Origin: Bacillota bacterium
GTDB lineage: Bacteria > Bacillota > Clostridia > Peptostreptococcales > Anaerovoracaceae
DNA length: 21,867 bases
Assembly: GCA_905372035.1 (NCBI GenBank)
Contig: CAJPNN010000019.1
Coordinates: 1-21,867 of the forward strand
Reading direction: 5' to 3'
How positions within the stretch are numbered: position 1 is the stretch's first letter; every line of letters begins with the position of its first letter. The position numbers and the translations under genes were made by a program. Shown one piece after another: positions 7,465 through 14,480 of this stretch. The notes beneath the pieces were generated by a model. That model was not told where the DNA came from. It was given only the letters and a program-made list of their open reading frames with translations, and ran no database searches.

Positions 7465-7866
7465 TTATTCTAAAATCGGGCTTTCGACATACTTGATTTT
7501 TAAATCTGATATAATGTCTTTGCACATATTCAGTATTTCTTTTTCATCATAACCGTTCAGGCGGGCTTCTACTATCAACAGTTCCAGTTCTCCTTCCATC
7601 TTCTCGGAAAACTCTTCTTGTTTCAATACCGTTTCGGATATTTTCGCCCCTTGTCTTCTGTCAATCTCAATATATCCTTCGTTCTTAAGTATGGTATACG
7701 CCTTATTAACCGTCATATTATTCACACCGATATCTTCGGCAAGCTGTCTTACAGTAGGCAACTTTTCACCTATACCTATATCTCCTCTTCCTATGCCCAA
7801 AACAATCTGATTTCTAAGCTGGACATATATCGGAACACTGCTTTTCATATCAAGTTTTATCAGCAT
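7465..7866 (-). CDS. GntR-family transcriptional regulator, YtrA subfamily
   Basis: The 133-residue protein has a winged helix-turn-helix at about residues 10-78: PIYVQLRNQI, GEKLPTVRQLAEDIGVN, TVNKAYTILKNEGYI, then the wing with RRQGAKI. The short ~50-residue helical tail, rather than a ligand-binding FCD or UTRA domain, places it in the YtrA subfamily, which usually represses its own operon. The ATG follows AGGAGG by about five bases. It is the first gene of a two-gene unit with the membrane protein. A long palindrome at 8040-8086 overlaps one of its promoters and is the obvious candidate binding site. Confidence 0.92.
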   Translation of the reverse strand: MLIKLDMKSSVPIYVQLRNQIVLGIGRGDIGIGEKLPTVRQLAEDIGVNNMTVNKAYTILKNEGYIEIDRRQGAKISETVLKQEEFSEKMEGELELLIVEARLNGYDEKEILNMCKDIISDLKIKYVESPILE

Positions 7867-8005
7867 TTCATCCTCCTATGCTCCCAAGTTTTAAAAATTA
7901 TTCATCAAATTATTCCATATGATGTCTCTTAACCATAGCCTTTGCAATCAACATACTGTACCGCTTTCTTAAAGTGTATAAAATAAAATTCCTTTAACCG
8001 TAACT

Positions 8006-8033
8006 ATTATATTCAACATCCTAAAGCTGTAAA
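8006..8033 (-). promoter_or_regulatory. Proximal promoter of the GntR operon
   Basis: On the minus strand, TTTACA (8028-8033) is separated by 16 bases from TATAAT (8006-8011). Transcription would start near 8000, leaving a ~130-base leader. The rest of the 7867-8247 gap holds the palindromic promoter, the CofE-homologue terminator and the IS-end-like repeats, all listed separately. Confidence 0.6.
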
Positions 8034-8039
8034 CATAAA

Positions 8040-8091
8040 ATTAAGTATTATTTGTATCATATATAATAATACAAATAATACTTAATGTCAA
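8040..8091 (-). promoter_or_regulatory. Distal GntR-operon promoter embedded in an 18-bp-arm palindrome (candidate operator)
   Basis: Arms 8040-8057 and 8069-8086 are perfect inverted repeats around an 11-base centre. On the minus strand TTGACA (8086-8091), a 17-base spacer (8069-8085) and TATTAT (8063-8068) form a near-perfect promoter. The spacer is exactly the right arm and the -10 lies in the centre, so a dimeric repressor bound to the arms would block polymerase. Auto-repression by the GntR protein is inferred. Confidence 0.75.
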
Positions 8092-8108
8092 GCCTTATCT
8101 CAAATAAA

Positions 8109-8134
8109 AATCACCGAATTTCACTCCGGTGATT
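8109..8134 (-). terminator. Terminator downstream of the CofE-homologue gene
   Basis: AATCACCG (8109-8116) pairs with CGGTGATT (8127-8134). On the minus strand the hairpin is followed by a T-rich stretch (plus-strand AAATAAAAA just left). It ends minus-strand transcripts before the GntR promoters. Confidence 0.7.
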
Positions 8135-8163
8135 CTACATTTTTATCATATTTGCGGCACTAC

Positions 8164-8225
8164 CCCAACATTTGACATAGAACCTTTTTCTCATTTATGA
8201 CTCTATCCCAACATTTGACATAGAG
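8164..8225. repeat. Two direct copies of an insertion-sequence-end-like sequence
   Basis: CCCAACATTTGACATAG occurs at 8164-8180 and 8207-8223, 43 bases apart in the same orientation. On the minus strand the copies read GGTTCTATGTCAAATGTTGG and GGCTCTATGTCAAATGTTGG. The GG-pyrimidine-TCT start recalls terminal repeats of ISL3-type elements, from memory only. No transposase or inverted partner is present, so if it is of IS origin it is a remnant. The second copy also forms a CTCTAT/ATAGAG stem. Confidence 0.55.
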
Positions 8226-8247
8226 CCTTTATTTTTTCGCTGTTCTT

Positions 8248-9438
8248 CTAATTTGTATAGTTATCGAAATATCCCTGAATCAAAACTACCGGAGTTCCTT
8301 TATCGCCCGACCCGCTTGTAAGATCACAAAGAGAACCTATGAGATCCGTAAGTCTGCGAGGAGTGGTACCCTGAGAAGTCATGTTTCCTACCAAACTTTC
8401 ATTTTTCTCCTTTATTCTCCTTGATATTGCCGCCTTAAGTTCCTCTCCTTTAAGATCTCCAAAATCATTATCTGCAAGATATTTTAATTTCAATTCGTTC
8501 GGAGTCCCCTCAAGTCCTGACGTGTATCCCGGAGAAACTACAGGATCCGCAAGCTCCCAAATCTTACCTATAGGATCTTTAAATGCACCGTCTCCATAAA
8601 CCATGACTTCAATTTTCTTTCCGGTTTCTTTTATAAGGCGTGTCTGAACGCTTTCTACAAAAGTTTGACAATCTCTGGGGAACAACTTTACCATATCTTC
8701 CGTTGCTTTATTTGAGCCTAATAGCCCGTAATGTTCATTATAACCGCTATTCAAAACAGGCTTTGTAAGTATATCTTCCATAGAAACAACGACTTCCGCT
8801 CCACCGTTTTCAAGCAGTCTTTTTGTTCTTTTTCTCGTATGAATGTCACAATTCAATACTTTTTTTGTATATTCCAATATTGATTTAGGATGGTTTGCGA
8901 AGATTATCTCAACTTCCGCTCCCTCCGACTTTATTAATTCTTCATAATATGCAACATAATCTACACCTGTAAATTCATGCTTATTTTCACCGAACAACTT
9001 CCTATATTTTTCTAAGCTGAGAACATCTGAATAGGGATTCACACCTGCTGCATCAAGCTTATCCCATGAAACCAGTTCATTTCCGACTTCATCACTCGGA
9101 TAACTCAGCATCAGCACTACTTTTTTTACACCTCTTGCGATCCCTTTTAAGCAAATCGCAAAACGATTTCTCGAAAGTATAGGGAAAATGACACCGATTG
9201 TATCTCCTCCAAGTTTGCTGCGAACATCCTGTGCAATGCTGTCAACAGACGCATAATTACCCTGTGCTCTCGCTAATATGGACTCTGTAACACATACGAT
9301 ATCCTTATCTCTAAAATCAATATTTTCCGATTTGGCGGCATCAAGCACACTGTCACATACGATATTCACAAGATCATCACCCTGTCTAATGATGGGGCAA
9401 CGAATCCCTCTTGAAATTGTTCCCACTTTTCTCTCCAT
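8248..9438 (-). CDS. F420-0:gamma-glutamyl ligase family protein (CofE homologue)
   Basis: The 396-residue protein matches the F420 ligase family at its N-terminus: GIRCPIIRQGDDLVNIV, then DIVCVTESILARAQGNY, the usual GDD and V-T-E/K-A-x-G pattern. The C-terminal half contains MVYGDGAFKDPIGKIWELAD and SPGYTSGL. CofE adds glutamate to coenzyme F420-0 with GTP. No other F420 gene is visible, and Clostridia generally lack F420, so the substrate here is probably different. The larger size than archaeal CofE (~250 residues) fits a separate clade. I chose the ATG at 9438 because GGAGGGG precedes it by six bases; an in-frame TTG five codons upstream would place that site inside the gene. It stands alone, with its own promoter and terminator. 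Confidence 0.82.
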   Translation of the reverse strand: MERKVGTISRGIRCPIIRQGDDLVNIVCDSVLDAAKSENIDFRDKDIVCVTESILARAQGNYASVDSIAQDVRSKLGGDTIGVIFPILSRNRFAICLKGIARGVKKVVLMLSYPSDEVGNELVSWDKLDAAGVNPYSDVLSLEKYRKLFGENKHEFTGVDYVAYYEELIKSEGAEVEIIFANHPKSILEYTKKVLNCDIHTRKRTKRLLENGGAEVVVSMEDILTKPVLNSGYNEHYGLLGSNKATEDMVKLFPRDCQTFVESVQTRLIKETGKKIEVMVYGDGAFKDPIGKIWELADPVVSPGYTSGLEGTPNELKLKYLADNDFGDLKGEELKAAISRRIKEKNESLVGNMTSQGTTPRRLTDLIGSLCDLTSGSGDKGTPVVLIQGYFDNYTN

Positions 9439-9492
9439 AGTACACCCCTCCAATCAGGTTCCATAGATATGTTTTTATCAATACATTATAGT

Positions 9493-9521
9493 ATTATAAA
9501 TGAAAAGTTATTAATTGTAAA
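9493..9521 (-). promoter_or_regulatory. Promoter of the CofE-homologue gene
   Basis: On the minus strand, TTTACA (9516-9521), a 17-base spacer and TATAAT (9493-9498) form a strong promoter. The expected start is near 9487, about 48 bases before the ATG. A second TATAAT at 9485-9490 has no matching -35. Confidence 0.75.
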
Positions 9522-9569
9522 ACGGTTTTTGCCGGACTTGATTCTATATATATTTTTTAACAGTATAAA

Positions 9570-9608
9570 CGAAAAATATATCACTCCCGGTTGAGTTCAT
9601 ATTTTTCG
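9570..9608 (-). terminator. AT-rich hairpin between the CofE-homologue and amidohydrolase genes
   Basis: CGAAAAATAT (9570-9579) pairs with ATATTTTTCG (9599-9608), with an inner ACTC/GAGT stem. It may be a second, weaker terminator for the amidohydrolase transcript or a regulatory hairpin. The 349-base gap (9439-9787) holds this, the next terminator and the CofE-homologue promoter; no gene is seen. Confidence 0.4.
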
Positions 9609-9639
9609 CCATATTTGCAAAATATATAGATAAATGAAA

Positions 9640-9679
9640 CGGGAATTCGAAGCTTCCGACTGGAAACCCCGAATTCCCG
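9640..9679 (-). terminator. Terminator downstream of the amidohydrolase gene
   Basis: CGGGAATTCG (9640-9649) pairs perfectly with CGAATTCCCG (9670-9679), and a short TTCC/GGAA stem sits in the loop. The minus-strand T tract after it (TTTCATTTA) is only moderate. It lies about 110 bases after the stop of the amidohydrolase gene. Confidence 0.6.
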
Positions 9680-9787
9680 CTCCATAATAAGCCTTAGTCA
9701 CAACTAAAAATTGAAAATTTCTGATTTGATTTCTATATATCGAATCTATTTGATTTTAACTAAGCTTCTGTAAGTCAAAGACAAAAA

Positions 9788-11068
9788 TTAATCTCTTTTA
9801 ACATCATCAAGCTTATCAGCTTTCAATATTGCGTTCAGAAGAACCGATGCTCCCTCTGTACACTGCTCATCTGATGCAAATTCAGGCTCACAATGTGACA
9901 ATCCGTCTTTTGTTACTACAAAGATCATAGTTGTAGGAATTACATACGCAACGAACTGTGCGTCATGTCCTGCTCCCGAATGGATAGGCATGTTAGGTAT
10001 ATTCAGTTCATTTGCAGATTCCTGAACAAAGTTTACAAGCTGCTTGTTCCAGTAAACAGTATCTCTTTCCCAAGCAAGTTTAATCTCACATTTACATCCT
10101 GCCCACTCCTTGTCAGGAAGAGTCTGAACGATCTTACGAACAGCCTCAAGAACCTTAGGATCTTCATGTCTTACATCAAGTGAAAACTCTACAAAATCAG
10201 GAATTACCGTATGTACGCACGGATGGCAGAGAATTTCGCCTGTTGTATATACAAGCTCAGGTCTTCCAAGCTTATCAATTTCATCATGTAAGTAGCAAAG
10301 TGCCTGTGATGCTGCATAAAGAGCATCTCTTCTCTTGTTCATAGGGAAAGTTCCCGCATGAGCGGCCTGCCCTGAGAAGTTGATTCTATAATTGAACATA
10401 CCCAATACGCAATCTACTATACCTACGATCTTGCCTTCGTCCTCAAGGATAGGTCCCTGCTCGATATGTAACTCAAAGTCACACATATAGTCGTCAGGAT
10501 TGAGTCTGTTCTTCTTGTCTCCCTTGTACTTAAAGTTCTTAAGTCTTTCACCGAAAGTAGTAACACCGTCTTCTACGCTTACGGACTTCATCATATTATC
10601 ATATTCAAAGTTCTTTGCTATTTCAGCCGGAAGATAGTCGTGGCATACGATACCTGATGACATCATTGCAGGCGGATAAAGTGAACCTTCTTCGTTTGTC
10701 CAAATCATAGCAACTATGTCATGTCTATGAGGAATCTTTTCTGCAACTATTGTTTCAAGAACTTCCATAGCTCCGATAACACCGAGAATACCGTCATAAT
10801 TACCGCCATTCTTTACAGAGTCACAGTGAGATCCTGTAACGATCTTCTTAAGACCCGGCTCTGAACCCGGAAGAGTTGCATACATGTTTGCAACATCATC
10901 ATAAGTTACGACAGCTCCGATTTTTTCCATTCTTTCTTTAAAATAGTCTCTTGCCTGTAAAGCTTCAGGGCTTAAGGAATATCTTGTGATACCGCCGTGT
11001 CCCGCATCTCCGAATTTGGCAAAAGTATGGATTTTTTCGGACATTCTCTCTAAACTACATCTTACCAT
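9788..11068 (-). CDS. M20-family Zn-dependent amidohydrolase (N-carbamoyl-amino-acid hydrolase / allantoate amidohydrolase type)
   Basis: The 426-residue enzyme belongs to the hydantoinase/carbamoylase branch of M20 peptidases. The likely metal ligands are in place: H81 in GSHCDSV, D92 in GGNYDG, E126-E127 in WTNEEGS, H201 in ELHIEQGP, and H392 in GLSHCEPE. The small dimerisation domain shows FSGQAAHAGTFPMNKRRDA with H237, and SGAGHDA lies near residue 367. These enzymes remove carbamoyl or ureido groups, acting on N-carbamoyl amino acids, allantoate, ureidoglycolate or beta-ureidopropionate; the sequence does not settle which. It is cytoplasmic. No purine or pyrimidine degradation neighbour helps assign it. 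A GGAAGG ribosome site lies about ten bases before the ATG. It is a single-gene unit with a consensus promoter. Confidence 0.87.
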   Translation of the reverse strand: MVRCSLERMSEKIHTFAKFGDAGHGGITRYSLSPEALQARDYFKERMEKIGAVVTYDDVANMYATLPGSEPGLKKIVTGSHCDSVKNGGNYDGILGVIGAMEVLETIVAEKIPHRHDIVAMIWTNEEGSLYPPAMMSSGIVCHDYLPAEIAKNFEYDNMMKSVSVEDGVTTFGERLKNFKYKGDKKNRLNPDDYMCDFELHIEQGPILEDEGKIVGIVDCVLGMFNYRINFSGQAAHAGTFPMNKRRDALYAASQALCYLHDEIDKLGRPELVYTTGEILCHPCVHTVIPDFVEFSLDVRHEDPKVLEAVRKIVQTLPDKEWAGCKCEIKLAWERDTVYWNKQLVNFVQESANELNIPNMPIHSGAGHDAQFVAYVIPTTMIFVVTKDGLSHCEPEFASDEQCTEGASVLLNAILKADKLDDVKRD

Positions 11069-11129
11069 AATAAAACACCTTCCTTTACATGTTTGTTAGT
11101 AGAATTTTATTAATGCAAACGCATACAAG

Positions 11130-11186
11130 CATGGGCATTAAAAGAAAATATACAAGATGGTTAATTTTCTAAATATTTTGCCCATG
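11130..11186 (-). promoter_or_regulatory. Structured leader of the amidohydrolase transcript
   Basis: CATGGGCA (11130-11137) pairs with TGCCCATG (11179-11186), and inside it AGAAAAT (11143-11149) pairs with ATTTTCT (11164-11170). A small ATGC-AAAC-GCAT hairpin (ATGCGTTTGCAT on the minus strand) follows at about 11113-11124. The hairpin lies just after the predicted transcription start. It matches no riboswitch I recognise and has no terminator T run. It could also be a protein-binding site. Confidence 0.4.
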
Positions 11187-11197
11187 TAACTGGTATC

Positions 11198-11226
11198 ATT
11201 ATAACACCGGCTATAAATTATGTCAA
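11198..11226 (-). promoter_or_regulatory. Perfect consensus promoter of the amidohydrolase gene
   Basis: On the minus strand, TTGACA (11221-11226), a 17-base spacer and TATAAT (11198-11203) match the housekeeping consensus exactly. The start is expected near 11191, giving a ~120-base leader. The rest of the 321-base gap, 11227-11389, shows no gene and no clear terminator for the fabV operon. Confidence 0.85.
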
Positions 11227-11389
11227 TTTTTTTGGCAAATAAACTATAATTCATTCAACCGCTTTTAGGGACTCCTCCATCACGATATTTTTCAATTTAA
11301 AGTGCAAAGTCCGATTAACTATAAAGAATAAACAGAACCGTAAGCCCCATAGAAAAAATGTAACTCAAAGGCATGATATTCTCTCGGAA

Positions 11390-12538
11390 TCAAAGTATAT
11401 CCACATCCTTATCATAATCAACTCCATCGATATCAAACCCGAACATATTATAAAAATCATGCCAGAAACCTTCAACGTCAGCATACTTTTTAACCGTTTC
11501 CGTCTCAATGTTTTTCCATATTTTCATAACTTCTTCCTGTACGTCTTTTCTCATTTCCCAATCGTCCAGTCTTATTCTGCCGTCTTCATCAGTCTCAACA
11601 CCATGCACTCCCGCTTTTTGCCTGAAAAGTCTGTTCATCTGCATAATACAATCTTCATGCAAACCTTTTTCCTTCATAACTTTATAAAGGATTGCCGTAT
11701 ATAAAGGAACGACCGGTATCGCAGCGCTCGCCTGAGTAACTAATGCTTTATTTATCGAAATATAAGACGGTATCCCCTCTTCGGTAAGTTTATCCGCCGT
11801 TTCCGCCAAGTGTTTCTTTGCCATACCTATGGTTCCGTTATAATAGACAGGGAAAGTGAGCTCTGGACCTACATATGAATACGCCATGCTTATACAGTTG
11901 TCCGCAAGCAGATCAGCTTTTTTAAGCATTTTCATCCAATCATACCAATCCTCTCCGCCCATGACTTTGATCGTATCGACAACTTCAGCTCCCGTTGCTA
12001 CAGGTATAGTTGCCTGATTTATTTCATTCGTTCTTAAATTCAGATTCTTACTTGTAAATTCATTTCCGACAGTTTTCAACACTGAATTGTATGTTGTCTC
12101 CCCTACTGTCCTTCTCGGCGCCGCTAAAGAATATACGACCAGATCCAATTTGCCCATGTCGCTTGCCACTATATCTCTGACTGTTTCTTTAGCCTCTTTT
12201 GAAAATGCATCCACATTTAATGTCTTTGCAAACAAACCTTCTTCCTTCGCAAGTTTTTCAAAAGCTCTGTTATTATACCATCCCGGTGTTGCGGTTCTTC
12301 TGTCCGTAGGCGGTTTCTCAAACATAACCCCGAGCGTTGAAGCTCCGTATCCGAATGCCAAAGCGATTCTTGATGCAAGTCCGTATCCTGTGGAACTTCC
12401 TATTATCAGTACATTCTTATATCCGGAATTTTTTTTCGATTTTTTTGTATAATCAACCTGTTTTTTCACATTTTCAAAACAGCCCGAAGGGTGTGCGGTA
12501 GTGCAAATAAAATCTCTGACTTTGGGTTTTACAATCAT
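11390..12538 (-). CDS. fabV: Enoyl-ACP / trans-2-enoyl-CoA reductase, FabV/TER type
   Basis: This 382-residue NADH-dependent reductase reduces the double bond of trans-2-enoyl thioesters, in fatty-acid synthesis or in a butyryl-CoA-forming route. Visible features are the cofactor motif GSSTGYGLASRIA (residues 47-59), VMFEKPPTDRRTATPGWYNN, DLVVYSLAAPRR, and the active-site stretch FPVYYNGTIGMAKK with Y232 and K241 in the family's Y-x8-K spacing. The length is close to the usual ~400. The ATG overlaps the ribF stop as ATGA, and AGGAGG precedes it, so it is translated as the last gene of the ribosome-maturation operon. Whether it acts on ACP or CoA substrates cannot be told. It is flavin-independent in other organisms, so its link to ribF is not obviously functional. 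Confidence 0.95.
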   Translation of the reverse strand: MIVKPKVRDFICTTAHPSGCFENVKKQVDYTKKSKKNSGYKNVLIIGSSTGYGLASRIALAFGYGASTLGVMFEKPPTDRRTATPGWYNNRAFEKLAKEEGLFAKTLNVDAFSKEAKETVRDIVASDMGKLDLVVYSLAAPRRTVGETTYNSVLKTVGNEFTSKNLNLRTNEINQATIPVATGAEVVDTIKVMGGEDWYDWMKMLKKADLLADNCISMAYSYVGPELTFPVYYNGTIGMAKKHLAETADKLTEEGIPSYISINKALVTQASAAIPVVPLYTAILYKVMKEKGLHEDCIMQMNRLFRQKAGVHGVETDEDGRIRLDDWEMRKDVQEEVMKIWKNIETETVKKYADVEGFWHDFYNMFGFDIDGVDYDKDVDIL

Positions 12539-13503
12539 TTCAAATCCTCCTGCCTTTTACATCTGTTTTCCACCGGATGTTTCATATGATATTCTTTAGC
12601 AGTGTTACAATCTCTCAAAATCTGTTTCGAGAGATCTTCGACGCTTCCGAACTTTACCTCGGATCTGGTCTTTTTTACAAACTCGACCCTGATCTTTTTG
12701 CCGTATAACTCTTTATTAAAATTAAATATATGAGTTTCTATAGTTTTTTTATTATCTCCTATTGTAGGTTTCAAGCCCACATTGGTTATGCTGGGATAAA
12801 CAGTCCCGTTATATTTGCAATATGTTATATAAACTCCGTGAGCCGGCGTGACCATCGATTCATCAAGCAATATATTTGAAGTCGGAAACCCTATCGTCCT
12901 TCCTATTTGATTGCCGACTACAACAGTTCCGCCTATACTGTAAAAACGTCCCAAAAAATCGAAACACTGTTCCATTTCTCCGTCCCGAATAAACTCCCTT
13001 ATAAGAGAGCTGCTTACAACCTGACCGTTGACGATCACCGGGTCTATGATACTGACGCCGAACCCTTTTTCTTCCCCTATTTTTTTCATAAAAAGCGGTG
13101 TTCCCTTTGCAGCTTTTCCAAATCTGTAATTATAACCTGCAACTACCGCTTTACAGTTAAGTTTTTCTGCCAGCAGTTTTTCTGTAAAATCTTCGGGAGA
13201 CATATTCATCATATCTTTATTGAAAGGAATGGAAAACAAATAGTCTATTCCCAAACGCTCTATGATTTTAGCTTTGTCTTCCGGGTACAAAATGTTTTTT
13301 ACCGACAAGGATCCTGTCAAAAGATTTTTGGGATGATTTGAAAATGTAAAAACTGCACTTTTAATCCCCATCTCCTTTGACATTCGAACTGCTCTTTCTA
13401 TAAGCTCCCGGTGTCCTTTATGAACACCGTCAAAATTTCCCAGAGCTGTAACCGTAGGCTCAATATTCAAAATTTCCTCAAGTGAATTATATATATCCAT
13501 CAT
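12535..13503 (-). CDS. ribF: Bifunctional riboflavin kinase / FMN adenylyltransferase
   Basis: RibF phosphorylates riboflavin to FMN and then adenylates it to FAD. The N-terminal nucleotidyltransferase domain shows TALGNFDGVHKGHREL (GNFDGVHKGH at residues 22-31, the HxGH-type ATP site) and later VVAGYNYRFGKAAKG and SSSLIREFIRDGE. The C-terminal flavokinase domain shows GRTIGFPTSNI, PAHGVYI and NVGLKPT. The 322-residue length is normal. I place the start at the ATG at 13503, overlapping the truB stop as TAATG; another ATG follows directly, and the in-frame ATG at 13521 lies inside truB. No strong ribosome site is seen, which fits translational coupling. It overlaps fabV by four bases. Confidence 0.95.
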   Translation of the reverse strand: MMDIYNSLEEILNIEPTVTALGNFDGVHKGHRELIERAVRMSKEMGIKSAVFTFSNHPKNLLTGSLSVKNILYPEDKAKIIERLGIDYLFSIPFNKDMMNMSPEDFTEKLLAEKLNCKAVVAGYNYRFGKAAKGTPLFMKKIGEEKGFGVSIIDPVIVNGQVVSSSLIREFIRDGEMEQCFDFLGRFYSIGGTVVVGNQIGRTIGFPTSNILLDESMVTPAHGVYITYCKYNGTVYPSITNVGLKPTIGDNKKTIETHIFNFNKELYGKKIRVEFVKKTRSEVKFGSVEDLSKQILRDCNTAKEYHMKHPVENRCKRQEDLK

Positions 13504-14480
13504 TACACCATGATCTTGCATACCACAAGCTCTTTCTCTTTATTTACAGCTGCTGTTCCCAAAAATTCCTTCGGGCCGCAGGCTCCGTCCTCACACTCCG
13601 ACTTTACAACATACGTATTGAAATAATCGGGATTCATACCTGTATGCGGGTTATAAAATCTTGTATCGGCTTCTTTTTCCTTAATATACTCATCTTTTCT
13701 CAATCTTCCGCCGTTCACAAACCATTTTCGCCTTTTGTACGGGATCGTTATATGTCCCATAAACTCGAGTCTTTTTTCTACACCTTCAATATAACGATCT
13801 ATGTTTCCCGCCTCAAGAAACTCTTTTTTCAGTTCCTCAAGCGTTATAGAACTCTGAAGCTCGAATCCGCTGCTGTCGGTCCTTATAAGCGATGTCATGG
13901 TTCCAAAGCTCCCCAAAAATTTTCCCGCCTCATCACATATAGTCCTTATGTATGTTCCTTTACTGCATTCAACATAAAATATAACCCTGTTATTCTTGCA
14001 GTCTATTTCTTCAATCTCAATATCATAAACACTGACAGGCCTTTCTTTTATTTCAATATCTTCTCCGCTTCTCGCATATTCATAAAGTCTCTTACCGCCT
14101 ATCTTTACAGCTGAATATTTAGGCGGTATTTGCATTATATCACCTTTTTGATGCAAAAAAGCTTTTTTTATATCATCTTCTTTGAAGTTTATAAGTTTAA
14201 ATTCTTCGTCCCGCTTAAGCAAATTTCCCCAAATATCCTGAGTATCCGTCGCCATACCGAACTGCATCGAGCATTTATATCTCTTATGATTCCTGTCCAT
14301 ATATTCTATCGCCCTCGTGCTTTTCCCGAGGCATATCGGTAAAACACCGCAAGCCATGGGATCCAAAGTTCCGGTATGCCCTACTCTTTTTTGACCTGAA
14401 ATTTTTCTTATTGTCTGCACCACATCGTGAGATGTCATTCCTGCAGGTTTTAAAATATTTAACGTTCCGTTTTTATCCAT
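13503..14480 (-). CDS. truB: tRNA pseudouridine(55) synthase
   Basis: TruB makes pseudouridine 55 in the T loop of tRNAs. The N-terminus shows NILKPAGMTSHDVV and the catalytic loop GHTGTLDPMACGVL with D40. IPPKYSAVKIGGKRLYEYAR, VSVYDIEI and CSKGTYIRTICDEAGKFLG follow, all conserved in the family. The 325-residue length includes a C-terminal PUA-like region containing an extra loop (SECEDGACG) near the end. The start overlaps the nrnA stop by eight bases. Operon position next to ribF and rbfA is standard for Firmicutes. Confidence 0.96.
   Translation of the reverse strand: MDKNGTLNILKPAGMTSHDVVQTIRKISGQKRVGHTGTLDPMACGVLPICLGKSTRAIEYMDRNHKRYKCSMQFGMATDTQDIWGNLLKRDEEFKLINFKEDDIKKAFLHQKGDIMQIPPKYSAVKIGGKRLYEYARSGEDIEIKERPVSVYDIEIEEIDCKNNRVIFYVECSKGTYIRTICDEAGKFLGSFGTMTSLIRTDSSGFELQSSITLEELKKEFLEAGNIDRYIEGVEKRLEFMGHITIPYKRRKWFVNGGRLRKDEYIKEKEADTRFYNPHTGMNPDYFNTYVVKSECEDGACGPKEFLGTAAVNKEKELVVCKIMV

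Noticed and set aside
11130..11186. Known riboswitch before the amidohydrolase
   Set aside because: The hairpin does not match conserved cores I can recall, such as purine, TPP, glycine or SAM, and no terminator follows.
13482..14114. 210-codon plus-strand reading frame opposite truB
   Set aside because: It is antisense to a clearly conserved truB frame and its product is low-complexity, as expected of a shadow.
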